Below the pieces are notes generated by a model, which was not told the DNA's origin, did no database searches, and saw only the letters and a list, made by a program, of their open reading frames with translations. The position numbers and the translations under genes are program-made. A DNA stretch of 64,000 nt from Armatimonadota bacterium. Lineage in GTDB: Bacteria; Armatimonadota; Zipacnadia; Zipacnadales; JABUFB01. Shown here piece after piece: positions 8,449-17,262 of this stretch. The stretch lies in the NCBI GenBank assembly GCA_013314775.1, contig JABUFB010000008.1, positions 913,036 to 977,035 of the forward strand, given 5' to 3'. Position 1 is the first letter of the stretch. The number at the start of each line of letters is the position of its first letter.

Positions 8449-9393
8449 ATGCAAGACCGCATCCGTCAGTACCTCGACGCCGCCGCACGTGGGGCCGACT
8501 ACCTGCTGTCCATGCAGAATGCGGATGGCTCCTTCATCCGCGAGAACCTGCAGGCCGATGTGTACCACAAGGCGCCTCAGGCACTGCTCCTTACGGGGCA
8601 TCCGGCGGCGGCGAACCGGCTGCTGGAGTGGGTGAAACGCAATGACCTGCGTGAGGGCGGCCGTCTGCACCATTTCGACGCGGGTCTGGCGCTCTACAAG
8701 ACCAACTGGCTCTGTCAAGGCGCCCATCGCATGGGCCGGTTCGACATCTCGATGCCGGTGATGCGCTTCATCCTCGGATGCCAGGCGCCCTGCGGCGGGT
8801 TCTTCCAGTGGCCCGAGATCAATGCGGTGATCGAGCCGGTCTGCTCAGCCTGGGGTGGGATGACAGCGCTGTACATGGGACACGTGGATGCTGCTGAGAA
8901 AGCAGGCCGGTTTCTGCGGAGCATGCTGGAGCAGCAGCCGGACGCCCGGCGGTTCTATTTCCAGACAGACCCCGAGGGCGAACTGAAGCTTGACGGGCCA
9001 TTCGTGGATGCAGATCAGCCTGCGCAGGCGTACTACTGCCCGGGTATCGCCGCCCTGTTCTGCATCCGCCTGTATCTCGCCACCGGTAGCGAGGATGCCC
9101 TCGACACCGCCACGCGCTTATTGCTGTTCCAGATGAACTGCGCCGAGGATGCTTTCGCATATCCGACCGCGGGAAAGTCGGCAGTTGCGGCCGCCACGCT
9201 GTACGCGGTCCTCGGAGACGTTCGGGCGCGAGATGCGGCCTGCAGCATGGGGGATTACCTGGTGTCCGAACAAAGCGACGAGGGCTGGTGGCGCAACCCG
9301 CACAGCGACGACACCGTGGTGCGGCTGGATCACACCGCCGAGTTCGTAGTCTTCCTGAGCGAGATCGCCGCGATGCTTTCTGTGCGATCGTAG
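8449..9393 (+). CDS. Alpha/alpha-barrel (six-hairpin or terpene-cyclase-like) protein
   Basis: 314 aa, no signal peptide. The sequence 'AARGADYLLSMQNADGSFI', repeated Ala-rich helix pairs and a 'QSDEGWWRNPHSDD' block suggest an (alpha/alpha)6 barrel like six-hairpin glycosidases or prenyltransferase/squalene-cyclase repeats. The start chosen is MQDRIRQY, with GGGAG eight bases upstream, rather than an earlier in-frame ATG. It ends 23 bases before a NagB-like gene and is surely co-transcribed with it. An amino-sugar or uronate-related role is inference from that pairing only. Confidence 0.65.
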   Translation: MQDRIRQYLDAAARGADYLLSMQNADGSFIRENLQADVYHKAPQALLLTGHPAAANRLLEWVKRNDLREGGRLHHFDAGLALYKTNWLCQGAHRMGRFDISMPVMRFILGCQAPCGGFFQWPEINAVIEPVCSAWGGMTALYMGHVDAAEKAGRFLRSMLEQQPDARRFYFQTDPEGELKLDGPFVDADQPAQAYYCPGIAALFCIRLYLATGSEDALDTATRLLLFQMNCAEDAFAYPTAGKSAVAAATLYAVLGDVRARDAACSMGDYLVSEQSDEGWWRNPHSDDTVVRLDHTAEFVVFLSEIAAMLSVRS

Positions 9394-9416
9394 CCCGCAA
9401 GAAAGGCGGAGAAGCC

Positions 9417-10355
9417 ATGGAACCATTGGGCCGGGACCTGCGTGACCTGCTGCCGGTGGTGGATGAGACCGTGGCGGCGTCGGTCCGCGCCATACGCAAG
9501 CAAGAGATCCGTCGGCGGGAGCCTCACCACCACGAGGAGTTCCACATTCGCGTCATTGAGGAGCCGGGGGAGTTCTACGACGCACTCGCCACCAACATGC
9601 TGCGGCGAATGAATCAGGCTGCAGCGGAAGACCGGCCCTTTGTAGGCGTGTTCCCGGTGGGCCCCGTCGGGCAGTATGAGCGCCTTGCCCAGAAAATCAT
9701 CGCCGAGCGCGTGGACCTGGACCATTGCACCCTGTTTTTCCTGGATGAGTACGCTTACCCCAACGGCCAGACCATTGACAAGTCATCCCCCTGGAGCTTT
9801 GAATACACGGCCCATCGGCACCTCTTCGATCTCATCAGCGACACCGGCCTCGACCTGTCGCGCGTACACTTCCCCGGGCCTGACAACATCGACCGATACG
9901 ATGAGATGATTCTGGATGCCTCGAACGGCCGAGGCGCGGATGTGGTTTACGGTGGCGTGGGTTGGTGTGGCCATTTCGCGTTTTGGGAGCCGCATCTGAT
10001 TGAGGAATTCGCATCGGAAGTTGACTGGATGGGGGCGCACTCGGCGTTCGTACGCCTGCATCCCATGAGCCTGCTGCACAACTCGCTGCGGGCCGGGGGC
10101 GACTGGACCAGCATCCCGCCGTGCGCATACACAGTGGGGCCCGGGGTGATTCTCGGAGCGAAATACCGGAGCTTCTGGCTGGACGCACACCTGGGATCGG
10201 GGATGAGCTGGCAGCGGTTCATCGGCCGCCTGGTCACCCACGGCCCGGTGACTCCGCAAATCCCGGCATCATACCTGCAGACGCTTCCCGGGGATGTGGT
10301 CTTCCTGGGTGCGGTGGCGGAGGACATCGGCGGACCGAGAGTCTCGTGGCAGTGA
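9417..10355 (+). CDS. Glucosamine-6-phosphate deaminase-like (NagB/SugI superfamily) protein
   Basis: 312 aa. The superfamily core is visible: FFLDEYAYPNGQ, equivalent to the MDEY segment holding NagB Asp72, then GGVGWCGHFAFWEP, which aligns with G[IV]GxDGHIAFNEP. The active-site His and Glu are kept, but the Asp of the DGH motif (E. coli Asp141) is Cys. It is longer than NagB (about 266 aa), with an extra N-terminal part. AAAGGCGGAG precedes the ATG. A deaminase/isomerase or sugar-phosphate lactonase relative; the Asp-to-Cys change makes canonical NagB chemistry doubtful. Confidence 0.72.
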   Translation: MEPLGRDLRDLLPVVDETVAASVRAIRKQEIRRREPHHHEEFHIRVIEEPGEFYDALATNMLRRMNQAAAEDRPFVGVFPVGPVGQYERLAQKIIAERVDLDHCTLFFLDEYAYPNGQTIDKSSPWSFEYTAHRHLFDLISDTGLDLSRVHFPGPDNIDRYDEMILDASNGRGADVVYGGVGWCGHFAFWEPHLIEEFASEVDWMGAHSAFVRLHPMSLLHNSLRAGGDWTSIPPCAYTVGPGVILGAKYRSFWLDAHLGSGMSWQRFIGRLVTHGPVTPQIPASYLQTLPGDVVFLGAVAEDIGGPRVSWQ

Positions 10356-10436
10356 GATGGGCCGGGAACGGCGAGCAGAGAACTGTGATTGGGCAGGCGG
10401 GAAGGCGGGCGGCGGAAAAGTGCAAAGGCAACGGCG

Positions 10437-10472
10437 AACGGCTGGTGGGCGAGACGCCCGCCCCACGCACTC
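10437..10472. repeat. GC-rich palindromic intergenic repeat, copy B
   Basis: GGTGGGCGAGACGCCCGCCC has the same GGGCGAGACGCCC core (10447-10459) as the copy near 8271. It lies in the 300-bp gap between converging genes; the rest of that gap holds nothing I can support. Confidence 0.5.
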
Positions 10473-10656
10473 AATAACGGACGTCAGCTGGGTGCCTTTG
10501 GTGCCACGCCCGGCCCTGTCTGGTGGCCTCTGCCAGGGGGACCGCCTTGACACGCCGTCGCGTCCGGCAGGACGCGTGGTCATGACGCTGTGGCTACGGA
10601 GCGTCATGATCCACAGGCCCGTGCTTCAGCGCGGGCCATCCTCGCGGACCGGTACC

Positions 10657-12132
10657 CTAACCTTCTTCGTGCTTGATGGGCAGGATCGCTCGGAAAGTGC
10701 TGCCGACACCCAGTTCGCTCTCGATCTGCATTTCCCCGCCGTGGGTCTCGATAACCCGCCGCACGTAGACCATCCCCAGGCCAATGCCGCCCGCCTGCTT
10801 CTTTGATATATCCGTGCGGAATCCGGCCTCGCGCCCGATCTTCTCCAACGCATCGGGCGGGATACCAATGCCCTGGTCGCGAACTTCGAGGATCGCATTA
10901 TCGCCGCGCTGCTCGATATGCAGCGTGATGGTGGTGCCCGGATCTGAGTACTTGGCCGCGTTTTTCAGGAAGTTGTCCAGTATCGAGATGATCTTGCCCC
11001 GATCGCCCTCCATGATGAGGTTTTCTGGGACCTCGAGCGCCACATTATGCCGATTGAGGGCATCAGCAAGTTCCTGGAGTACCTGGCGCACGGCCTCCAT
11101 GAGATCGAACTCCTGTATGTCCAGCTCAATCTCCTTGCCGGCGTGGATACGCGAGATATTCAGGGTTTCGGCAATCAGGCGAAACATCCGGGATGACTGG
11201 ATCAGCGCCGTCCCAACGAACTCCTTGATGATCTCCAAGTCATCTTCGGTCATGTCCGGCCCCAGCATATAGTCGATGGTCTGCAGGTTGCCCTCGATGA
11301 CTGTCAGCGGCGTGCGGAGTTCGTGGGCCACCTGCCCAGTGAGCTCCTCCGCGGCGGTGGTGAAGGGGGACTGGGTGAAGGCGATGATGAGCTGGCCGTC
11401 GGGCGTGCGCTGGATATTGGTGTTGTACGTCTCGCCGTCTCGGGCGATGAAAGACCCGTAAGACTGGTCTTCGCCATCGAACACGGCCTTGAGCATCTGG
11501 GAGATCTGGTTGCCATAGTCGAAGGTGCGCAGGTCTCGGCTCTGGGCGAGGTCAGCCTCGAGGATCCGCAATGCTTTCGTGTTTGCGACAAGGATCGTTG
11601 CGTCCTCATCCACGAGCATCAGCCCCACGGGGACTGTCGCGAATGCGGTCTGGATCTCATCGAACTCCTGCAACTGCTCCTCGACAAGAAGAGCGGCTGC
11701 CTGCGGGGCAAAACGCCGGACAAGTGTGACGTCGTCATCATCAAAGGGCTGTCCTCCGCGCTTGTTCCACAGGGAGAGAAGGCCGACCGGGCGAGCGACC
11801 GGCTCTTCGTCAGACTCCACTGGCTCGCGGGTCCAGATGATAGGAACCAGCATGACCGGCGAGACGCTCTCTCCGCGAAGGACTTCGACCGTCTCATCCA
11901 GGAGCACCGGCGTGCGGGTCTCCAGGGCCTTCTGCGCGGCGGCGGCCAGAGGCGCGTCGGTATCGAGATCGATCTCACGCGCGTCTTCAAGTGACCGGGA
12001 TGATTGCAGGTTCACCAGGGCTTCGGGCCGCAGATGATTGGATGCCAGGCCCAGCCCATAGCACACCACGCCTTCAGTGCGGATGATCTGCGCAACACGT
12101 TCGCAGAACCTGAACAATGTCCTCGATGGCAT
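10657..12132 (-). CDS. Soluble sensor histidine kinase (GAF-like + PAS)
   Basis: 491 aa without transmembrane segments. The N-terminal ~170 residues form a GAF-like domain (GLLSLWNKRGGQPFDDDDVTLVRRFA). A PAS-like domain follows at about 175-280 (EIQTAFATVPVGLMLVDED). The HisKA H-box VAHELRTPLTVIEGNL is near residue 267. The HATPase has N-box DNFLKNAAKYSD, G1 VRDQGIGIPPDALEKI and G2 GGIGLGMVYVRRVI. GGGAGG precedes the chosen ATG. No response regulator is adjacent, so it is an orphan kinase sensing a cytoplasmic signal. Confidence 0.88.
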   Translation of the reverse strand: MPSRTLFRFCERVAQIIRTEGVVCYGLGLASNHLRPEALVNLQSSRSLEDAREIDLDTDAPLAAAAQKALETRTPVLLDETVEVLRGESVSPVMLVPIIWTREPVESDEEPVARPVGLLSLWNKRGGQPFDDDDVTLVRRFAPQAAALLVEEQLQEFDEIQTAFATVPVGLMLVDEDATILVANTKALRILEADLAQSRDLRTFDYGNQISQMLKAVFDGEDQSYGSFIARDGETYNTNIQRTPDGQLIIAFTQSPFTTAAEELTGQVAHELRTPLTVIEGNLQTIDYMLGPDMTEDDLEIIKEFVGTALIQSSRMFRLIAETLNISRIHAGKEIELDIQEFDLMEAVRQVLQELADALNRHNVALEVPENLIMEGDRGKIISILDNFLKNAAKYSDPGTTITLHIEQRGDNAILEVRDQGIGIPPDALEKIGREAGFRTDISKKQAGGIGLGMVYVRRVIETHGGEMQIESELGVGSTFRAILPIKHEEG

Positions 12133-12450
12133 GCATGACCTCCCGGGAAGTCCATCGGCGGCCCGCAATGACGCGGGCGCCAGCGACAGGCCACAGGAGC
12201 CTCCACCTGTGGCCGCGCGGTCCTTTGGCGCTGCCCATTGACCGGCCAGGTGACACGGCGGGGAGCGCCGGAGTGACTGGTGCCTGTGCATGATAGCGCA
12301 CATCGGCGAGGTGTCAAGTCAGGAGGCACACCATTCCCGGCGGCCAGACCTTGCCGAGAAGGTCCACAATGACACAGAGGCGAATTTGCTGTCCCATTGC
12401 CGTGTGGCATTCTCTGCCCGTATCGACCGTGAGCCAAAGGAGCCCGTGCC
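12133..12450. other. Divergent intergenic region
   Basis: About 320 bases between the divergent kinase and hydrolase genes. It must carry promoters for both. I see no repeat, RNA or additional gene, and no strong consensus promoter. Confidence 0.35.
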
Positions 12451-13296
12451 TTGACTGATCCCCTCTTCGCTGCCGCGCCCGTTGTCCTGGCTGTCTCTGC
12501 AGCACTGGTCCTGGCTGGAGCCGCGCAAGACGAGGATGTGCCGCCCGCGTTTCCGGGCCAAGCTTCCGACTATCACGGCTACGCCCGCCACGACTTCGTG
12601 GTCGACGGCTGCCCGGTAGTGGTTGTCCGCCCGAAGCAGGTGGCCGAAGGCCGTCCTTGGATCTGGCGCGCTGAGTTCTTCGACCACCGCCCAGAGACCG
12701 ACCTGGCGCTGCTCAAGCTGGGCTGGCACCTGGTGTATATGAACGTTGGGAATACCTTCGGCTGCCCATCGGCGATGGCGCATTTCGATGTGATGTACCG
12801 CGAGATGACAGGCAAGTACGGACTGGCTGAGAAGACGGTGCTGGAGGGGCTTAGCCGCGGCGGCCTGTACTGCTATAACTGGACGGCACGCAATACCGAC
12901 AAGGTGGCATGCATCTACGGCGACGCGCCTGTGTGCGATTTCAAGAGCTGGCCCGCCGGAAAGGGCGCGAGCCCCGGCAGCAAAGAGGACTGGCAGAAAC
13001 TCATCCGGGACTACGGATTCGCCTCTGAGGAGGAGGCGCTGGCGTACCCGCTCAACCCCGTGGACAACCTTGCGCCGCTGGCGAAGGCAAAGATACCTTT
13101 GATCCACGTGTATGGAGACGCGGATGAGACTGTGCCGCCGGAGGAGAACACCCTGGTGGTGAAGGAGCGGTACGAAAAGCTGGGCGGGGAGATAACGCTC
13201 ATTGCAAAGCCGGGCGTCGGGCACCATCCCCACGGCCTGGACGACCCGACGCCCATCGTGCAGTTTATCCTGAAGTGTGTGGCGCCCAAGGACTGA
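12451..13296 (+). CDS. Exported alpha/beta hydrolase
   Basis: 281 aa. The TTG start is supported by AAAGGAG at good distance. A hydrophobic leader (APVVLAVSAALVLAGAAQ) indicates export. The nucleophile elbow is GLSRGG, the acid is probably in YGDADETV, and the His in GVGHHPHG, giving a complete triad. This group of small secreted esterase-like hydrolases commonly accompanies glycan-degrading enzymes, so de-esterification of plant or microbial polysaccharide is plausible. It converges on the GH32-like gene, with a 21-bp gap. Confidence 0.78.
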   Translation: MTDPLFAAAPVVLAVSAALVLAGAAQDEDVPPAFPGQASDYHGYARHDFVVDGCPVVVVRPKQVAEGRPWIWRAEFFDHRPETDLALLKLGWHLVYMNVGNTFGCPSAMAHFDVMYREMTGKYGLAEKTVLEGLSRGGLYCYNWTARNTDKVACIYGDAPVCDFKSWPAGKGASPGSKEDWQKLIRDYGFASEEEALAYPLNPVDNLAPLAKAKIPLIHVYGDADETVPPEENTLVVKERYEKLGGEITLIAKPGVGHHPHGLDDPTPIVQFILKCVAPKD

Positions 13297-13317
13297 GAGG
13301 ACCGCGGACACGCCCTC

Positions 13318-14718
13318 TCAACGATCTGTGATCCGCAAGTGCTCGAAGGTCACTTCTCCGTTCTCAGCAACAAGCCCCAGCGCGCCAGAGGGCCGATCAT
13401 ACATTCGGCTCACGAGAGCAACCTGGTCGCCCACGAAGACTTCGAGCACGGTCCCTTGAACGAAAACGCGTACGCTTGTGGGCGGCTGTTCGACGCAGAC
13501 GGGTGCCTGAAAAATGGGTTCGCCGGGTCCGTACGGTCCCCACGCGCTGATCCGGGTACGGTGCAGAGCGGGCTCAAGGCTCACCACGTAGCCGGCGTCG
13601 TATCCGTCGGACATCCGCAGGACAATGTGGGCCCGGGCCGAAGGGTTGTCGAAGCTCAGGCACGCCTGCAGCAGATAGCTGTCCGGCACCTGAAGACGAC
13701 TTAGGGCTCGACCGTCCAGCTTTCTTCCGACAACACAGTCGCGATCCACGTGCCAGGCCCCTGTCACCGCCTGGGTCTGCTGCAGGCCGGCTTCGTCCAC
13801 CACCGGTCGCGAGAAGGCGTGCAGGACTTCCTCCACAGGCCGAACGCAGACACACCCGTTTGGTCTGCAGACCAACTCGCGCGGGATGCACATATGCCCG
13901 CCCCACTCCCAGTTTCCGCTGTCCGTCTCACCCTCGCGGCTGGCGACCCAGCCGAAAGCCACGTGGCGCTGGCCGTCGAACAAACGCTTGATGGCGTAGT
14001 TGCGGGGACAATCCAGGAACTCGTTGGGGGGCGCCTGCCAGGGTCCACGGGGCTCAGGCGCGGTGGCGACCGCGGTCACGTGGGTCGAATACAGCATGAA
14101 CCACCGCCCGGTGGCGGGGAACAGATCACTACATTCGGGGCACCAGATCTTGCGCGGCGTCCACAGCGGCGGCTGGAGGTTCCAGCTCTGGAGATCCGGG
14201 GAAGTGGCTAACCCGATGCAGCCGGCCGCAGGTACCGGCGACCCGGCTTCACGCGCGCTGATGGTCATCCAGAAGCAACTCTCGTCATCGTTCCAGAATA
14301 CGAAGGGATCGCGAAAGTCCTGGCCCTCGTAGAGAGAATTGTCAATCACCAGCACCGGATTGGCGGGGTCCTTCTCCCACGAAATCAGGTCGGCGCTTGT
14401 AGCGTGCATGATGACCTGCTTACGTTCCAGCGCCTCATTGTGCCCGGTGTAGAAGATGTGAAAGGTGCCCTCGTGCTCGATGACACTCCCGGTCCAGCAG
14501 TCACCACCGTCGTGATCCTTCGATTCGCCAACGGGAAGCGCTGTGGGCAACTCGGCCCAGTTCACCAGGTCGCGGCTGGCGATGTGGGCCCACGGCGTGC
14601 CCCCGAACCCACGCTTCAGGTAGAAGACGTGGTACACCCCTGCCCAGTAGAAGGGGATACAGTCCCCCACGTATCCGCCGTCAGCGGGCCTGAAATGGAA
14701 GGGTGATCCGTGGCTCAT
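13318..14718 (-). CDS. GH32-like fructosidase family protein
   Basis: 466 aa with the five-bladed propeller signatures of GH32. DFRDPFVFWND carries the RDP transition-state motif, and WCPECSDLF carries the EC acid/base motif. The first block reads YVGDCIPFYWAGVYHVFYL instead of WMNDPNG; the nucleophile Asp is retained in VGD. A C-terminal beta-sandwich follows from about residue 325, with FVQGTVLEVFVGD as in GH32. There is no signal peptide, so it is cytoplasmic or exported by another route. Substrate not predictable because the NDPNG block is altered. GGAGG precedes the ATG. Confidence 0.85.
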   Translation of the reverse strand: MSHGSPFHFRPADGGYVGDCIPFYWAGVYHVFYLKRGFGGTPWAHIASRDLVNWAELPTALPVGESKDHDGGDCWTGSVIEHEGTFHIFYTGHNEALERKQVIMHATSADLISWEKDPANPVLVIDNSLYEGQDFRDPFVFWNDDESCFWMTISAREAGSPVPAAGCIGLATSPDLQSWNLQPPLWTPRKIWCPECSDLFPATGRWFMLYSTHVTAVATAPEPRGPWQAPPNEFLDCPRNYAIKRLFDGQRHVAFGWVASREGETDSGNWEWGGHMCIPRELVCRPNGCVCVRPVEEVLHAFSRPVVDEAGLQQTQAVTGAWHVDRDCVVGRKLDGRALSRLQVPDSYLLQACLSFDNPSARAHIVLRMSDGYDAGYVVSLEPALHRTRISAWGPYGPGEPIFQAPVCVEQPPTSVRVFVQGTVLEVFVGDQVALVSRMYDRPSGALGLVAENGEVTFEHLRITDR

Positions 14719-14860
14719 TGTGAGCGCCTCCGCATGAAGAGCGTTGCACGCCCCTGATAGGATAATTCACCCCGACAGCGCCGGAATCCTCCACGCGCGT
14801 GAAGGTAATCGGGAACCAGGGGGCTAACTCTCCCCCATTACTGCGGCCGGAGGTATAGCC

Positions 14861-17089
14861 ATGCGTCTGGCGATGACCTGCGCACTCACCATACTCATCC
14901 ATATTCCGCTGCTTGCGGCCGTTTCACCGGAAGTCGTGAACGGGGGCTTCGAGACCCTCGGTGACGACGGCCTGCCCGTGCAGTGGAAGGCCTTCGGCCC
15001 GCAGAACTGGGATTTCACGGCGGAAGCCGCTCACACCGGCGAGCGCGGCCTGCGATTCCGCCCCAGTGACGCCCAGCAGTGGTTCCGGCAGCAGCAGCCG
15101 GGCTTCGCGACCCGGTCCTATACCGTCTCCGGGTGGTTCCGCGGGAATAATCTCAAGCTCGGAGAGAGCAAGGACAAACACGCGCGGCTCTATGTTCACG
15201 TGCTCTATCAAGACCGGCCCTATTCGGACGCAGACCATTTCTACTATGACTTGCCCACCGGCACCTATGACTGGCGCCGGGCTAGCGTGCGCATCGTCCC
15301 GAAGACCACCTGGCCCGTGAGTGACTTCTGGGTCACGCTGACCAGCCAGTTCGAAGCAGGAACGCTGGACTGCGACGACATCAGCATTGAACCGGCGACA
15401 CCGATGGGAGGTGCGAGTGTGCTTGACTGGACCAATGGCGCGCACCCTATTGTGCTGACGGATATGAGTAAATGCGAGCCCGCGGAGGCCCTTGCTGACC
15501 GCAGGCTCAAGGGCAAATGGAAGATACTCGACTACAAGGCCGGGCCTTACCAAGGCAAGATGCTTTCTGCGAACTTCGAACAGGACGCGCCGCCGGTTAC
15601 CCTGCCCCTGAATGTGAACGGCTGGCATGCCATCTACCTGGGCATCTATGACGGCAAGGTGCGCGTGAAGCTCACGTCGGACCCCGCGTATGTTGGGCGC
15701 GTGCCCTGCTCGGGAAGCATCTCCGAGGTTTTCTTCAAGGCCGCCGATCTCACCGGCGAGAGCATCCAGTTCGCGCAGCAGTCCAAGGGTCATCCGCACG
15801 AGTGTCAGGTGGCCTATGTCAAGCTGGTGCCTCTCACGAACGAGGAAGTTGCGCAGATCCAGGCGGACCGCGCTGACATAGCCCAGCGCAATCTCGCAAC
15901 AACCATCGATGGCTTCAGCTTCCTGTGGGACCGCGGCTGCGTGACCCTTGAGGAACTGCAGGAGGAGACCGAGGAGTACCGCCATTCCGACTTCGGCACC
16001 CTCTACCTGCAGATGACCGGTGCGGACGCGGTGAACTATGAGACGCAGATAGGTGAGAACATCGGCATCGACGACGGCAGACTCATCCCCGTCTTCCCAC
16101 GGGACGGGGACCGCATCTACGCCGAATCCCTGCAGGAACGCATCCGGCTGGGGATCAACGCCACCCAGGCGCTTATCGAAGGAGCCCACGACGTGGGCAT
16201 GACCGTCTTCGCCACCATCCGTCCGGCAGCTTGGCAGTTCCCGCCGCCCATGGAGGAGTTCTTCCGCAGCGACTTCTATGATGCCCACCCGGAGTGGCGG
16301 TGCGTAGACCGAGACGGAACTCCGGTGGCCCGCATGAGCTTTGCGGTGCCTGAAGTCCGCGCCTACCTGATCAACGTTCTGCGCGAGGCCGTCCAGTTCG
16401 GTGCGGATGGGGCGTGTGTGCTGTATAATCGTGGCCTGCCCATAGTGCTGTGGGAGGAGCCCTTCTGCGCGCTTTTCCGCGAAAAGTACGGAGAGGACGC
16501 ACGCGCCGTTCCGGAGACCGATCCTCGCCTGGTGGAACTGCGCACGGATATTGCCACGCAGTTCATGCGCGAGATACGCCAGATGCTTGATGCCGAACAG
16601 GCGCGTCGTGGCGACGGCAGACGCCTGAAGATTGCCGCAATGACGCTGGCGAACGAAGCGGATAACGTGAAGTATGGTGTAGACATTCGCAAATGGGTAG
16701 ATGAGGGGCTGCTGGATGAGGTCGCGCCGTATCTCGGCGCAGGGGGAGGCTCAGCAAAAGCGTACGACCTGGAGTTCTTTGCCGAGGCCTGCGGGGCGAA
16801 AGGCGTGCCTTGGCGCCCCACCATCGTGGCATGGCAGGCTCCGACTGTCGAGGAAATGCGTCGTCTGGCCGTGCAGTACCGCGACGCAGGCGCCGCAGGC
16901 GTCTGCTTCTGGGATGGGAACAGCCTGACCACCGCGACCGACAAGTGGTCCGTTGTCTCGCGCCTGGGGCACCTCGAGGAGATGCGTTCGCAACTTGAGA
17001 TGGGTGCGCCCCAATGCAGTTGGGTTCGTCCGGAATGGCTCGGCGGCATGTACGTCGGGAGCCGCTACCAGACGACCTGGGGGTTTTGA
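14861..17089 (+). CDS. Secreted GHL10/DUF187-like glycoside hydrolase with N-terminal carbohydrate-binding-like domain
   Basis: 742 aa beginning with a signal peptide (MRLAMTCALTILIHIPLLAA). A CBM-like beta-sandwich follows at about 22-180 (PEVVNGGFETLGDDGLPVQW is the typical start). A second sandwich covers about 190-330. A TIM-barrel-type region from about 345 (IDGFSFLWDRGC) includes VGMTVFATIRPAAWQFPPP, YDAHPEWRCVDRDG and a C-terminal 'AAGVCFWDGNSL'. The DAHPEW..D.DG motif is typical of GHL10-type enzymes. GGAGG sits before the ATG. Probably an extracellular polysaccharide hydrolase. Confidence 0.72.
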   Translation: MRLAMTCALTILIHIPLLAAVSPEVVNGGFETLGDDGLPVQWKAFGPQNWDFTAEAAHTGERGLRFRPSDAQQWFRQQQPGFATRSYTVSGWFRGNNLKLGESKDKHARLYVHVLYQDRPYSDADHFYYDLPTGTYDWRRASVRIVPKTTWPVSDFWVTLTSQFEAGTLDCDDISIEPATPMGGASVLDWTNGAHPIVLTDMSKCEPAEALADRRLKGKWKILDYKAGPYQGKMLSANFEQDAPPVTLPLNVNGWHAIYLGIYDGKVRVKLTSDPAYVGRVPCSGSISEVFFKAADLTGESIQFAQQSKGHPHECQVAYVKLVPLTNEEVAQIQADRADIAQRNLATTIDGFSFLWDRGCVTLEELQEETEEYRHSDFGTLYLQMTGADAVNYETQIGENIGIDDGRLIPVFPRDGDRIYAESLQERIRLGINATQALIEGAHDVGMTVFATIRPAAWQFPPPMEEFFRSDFYDAHPEWRCVDRDGTPVARMSFAVPEVRAYLINVLREAVQFGADGACVLYNRGLPIVLWEEPFCALFREKYGEDARAVPETDPRLVELRTDIATQFMREIRQMLDAEQARRGDGRRLKIAAMTLANEADNVKYGVDIRKWVDEGLLDEVAPYLGAGGGSAKAYDLEFFAEACGAKGVPWRPTIVAWQAPTVEEMRRLAVQYRDAGAAGVCFWDGNSLTTATDKWSVVSRLGHLEEMRSQLEMGAPQCSWVRPEWLGGMYVGSRYQTTWGF

Positions 17090-17196
17090 TCGGTCCGCCG
17101 TTAGTGGAGCGGAAGTTCCGTGACCTTGACTGCCTGGGGCGTCATCTCCCCCGCCGCCCTTCATTGCTGACGGAACGGACCGTCCTATCGCCCTTG

Positions 17197-17236
17197 TCCG
17201 CGTGAGGCGAGCGTCTCGCCCGCCGCCCTTCGCTCA
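17197..17236. repeat. GC-rich intergenic repeat, copy C (inverse orientation)
   Basis: Within CCGCGTGAGGCGAGCGTCTC the core AGCGTCTCGCCC (17210-17221) is the reverse of the copy A/B core, followed by GCCGCC. It lies just before the MoxR gene. Confidence 0.42.
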
Positions 17237-17262
17237 TCGAAACGCTCAACGAGGCACGATTG

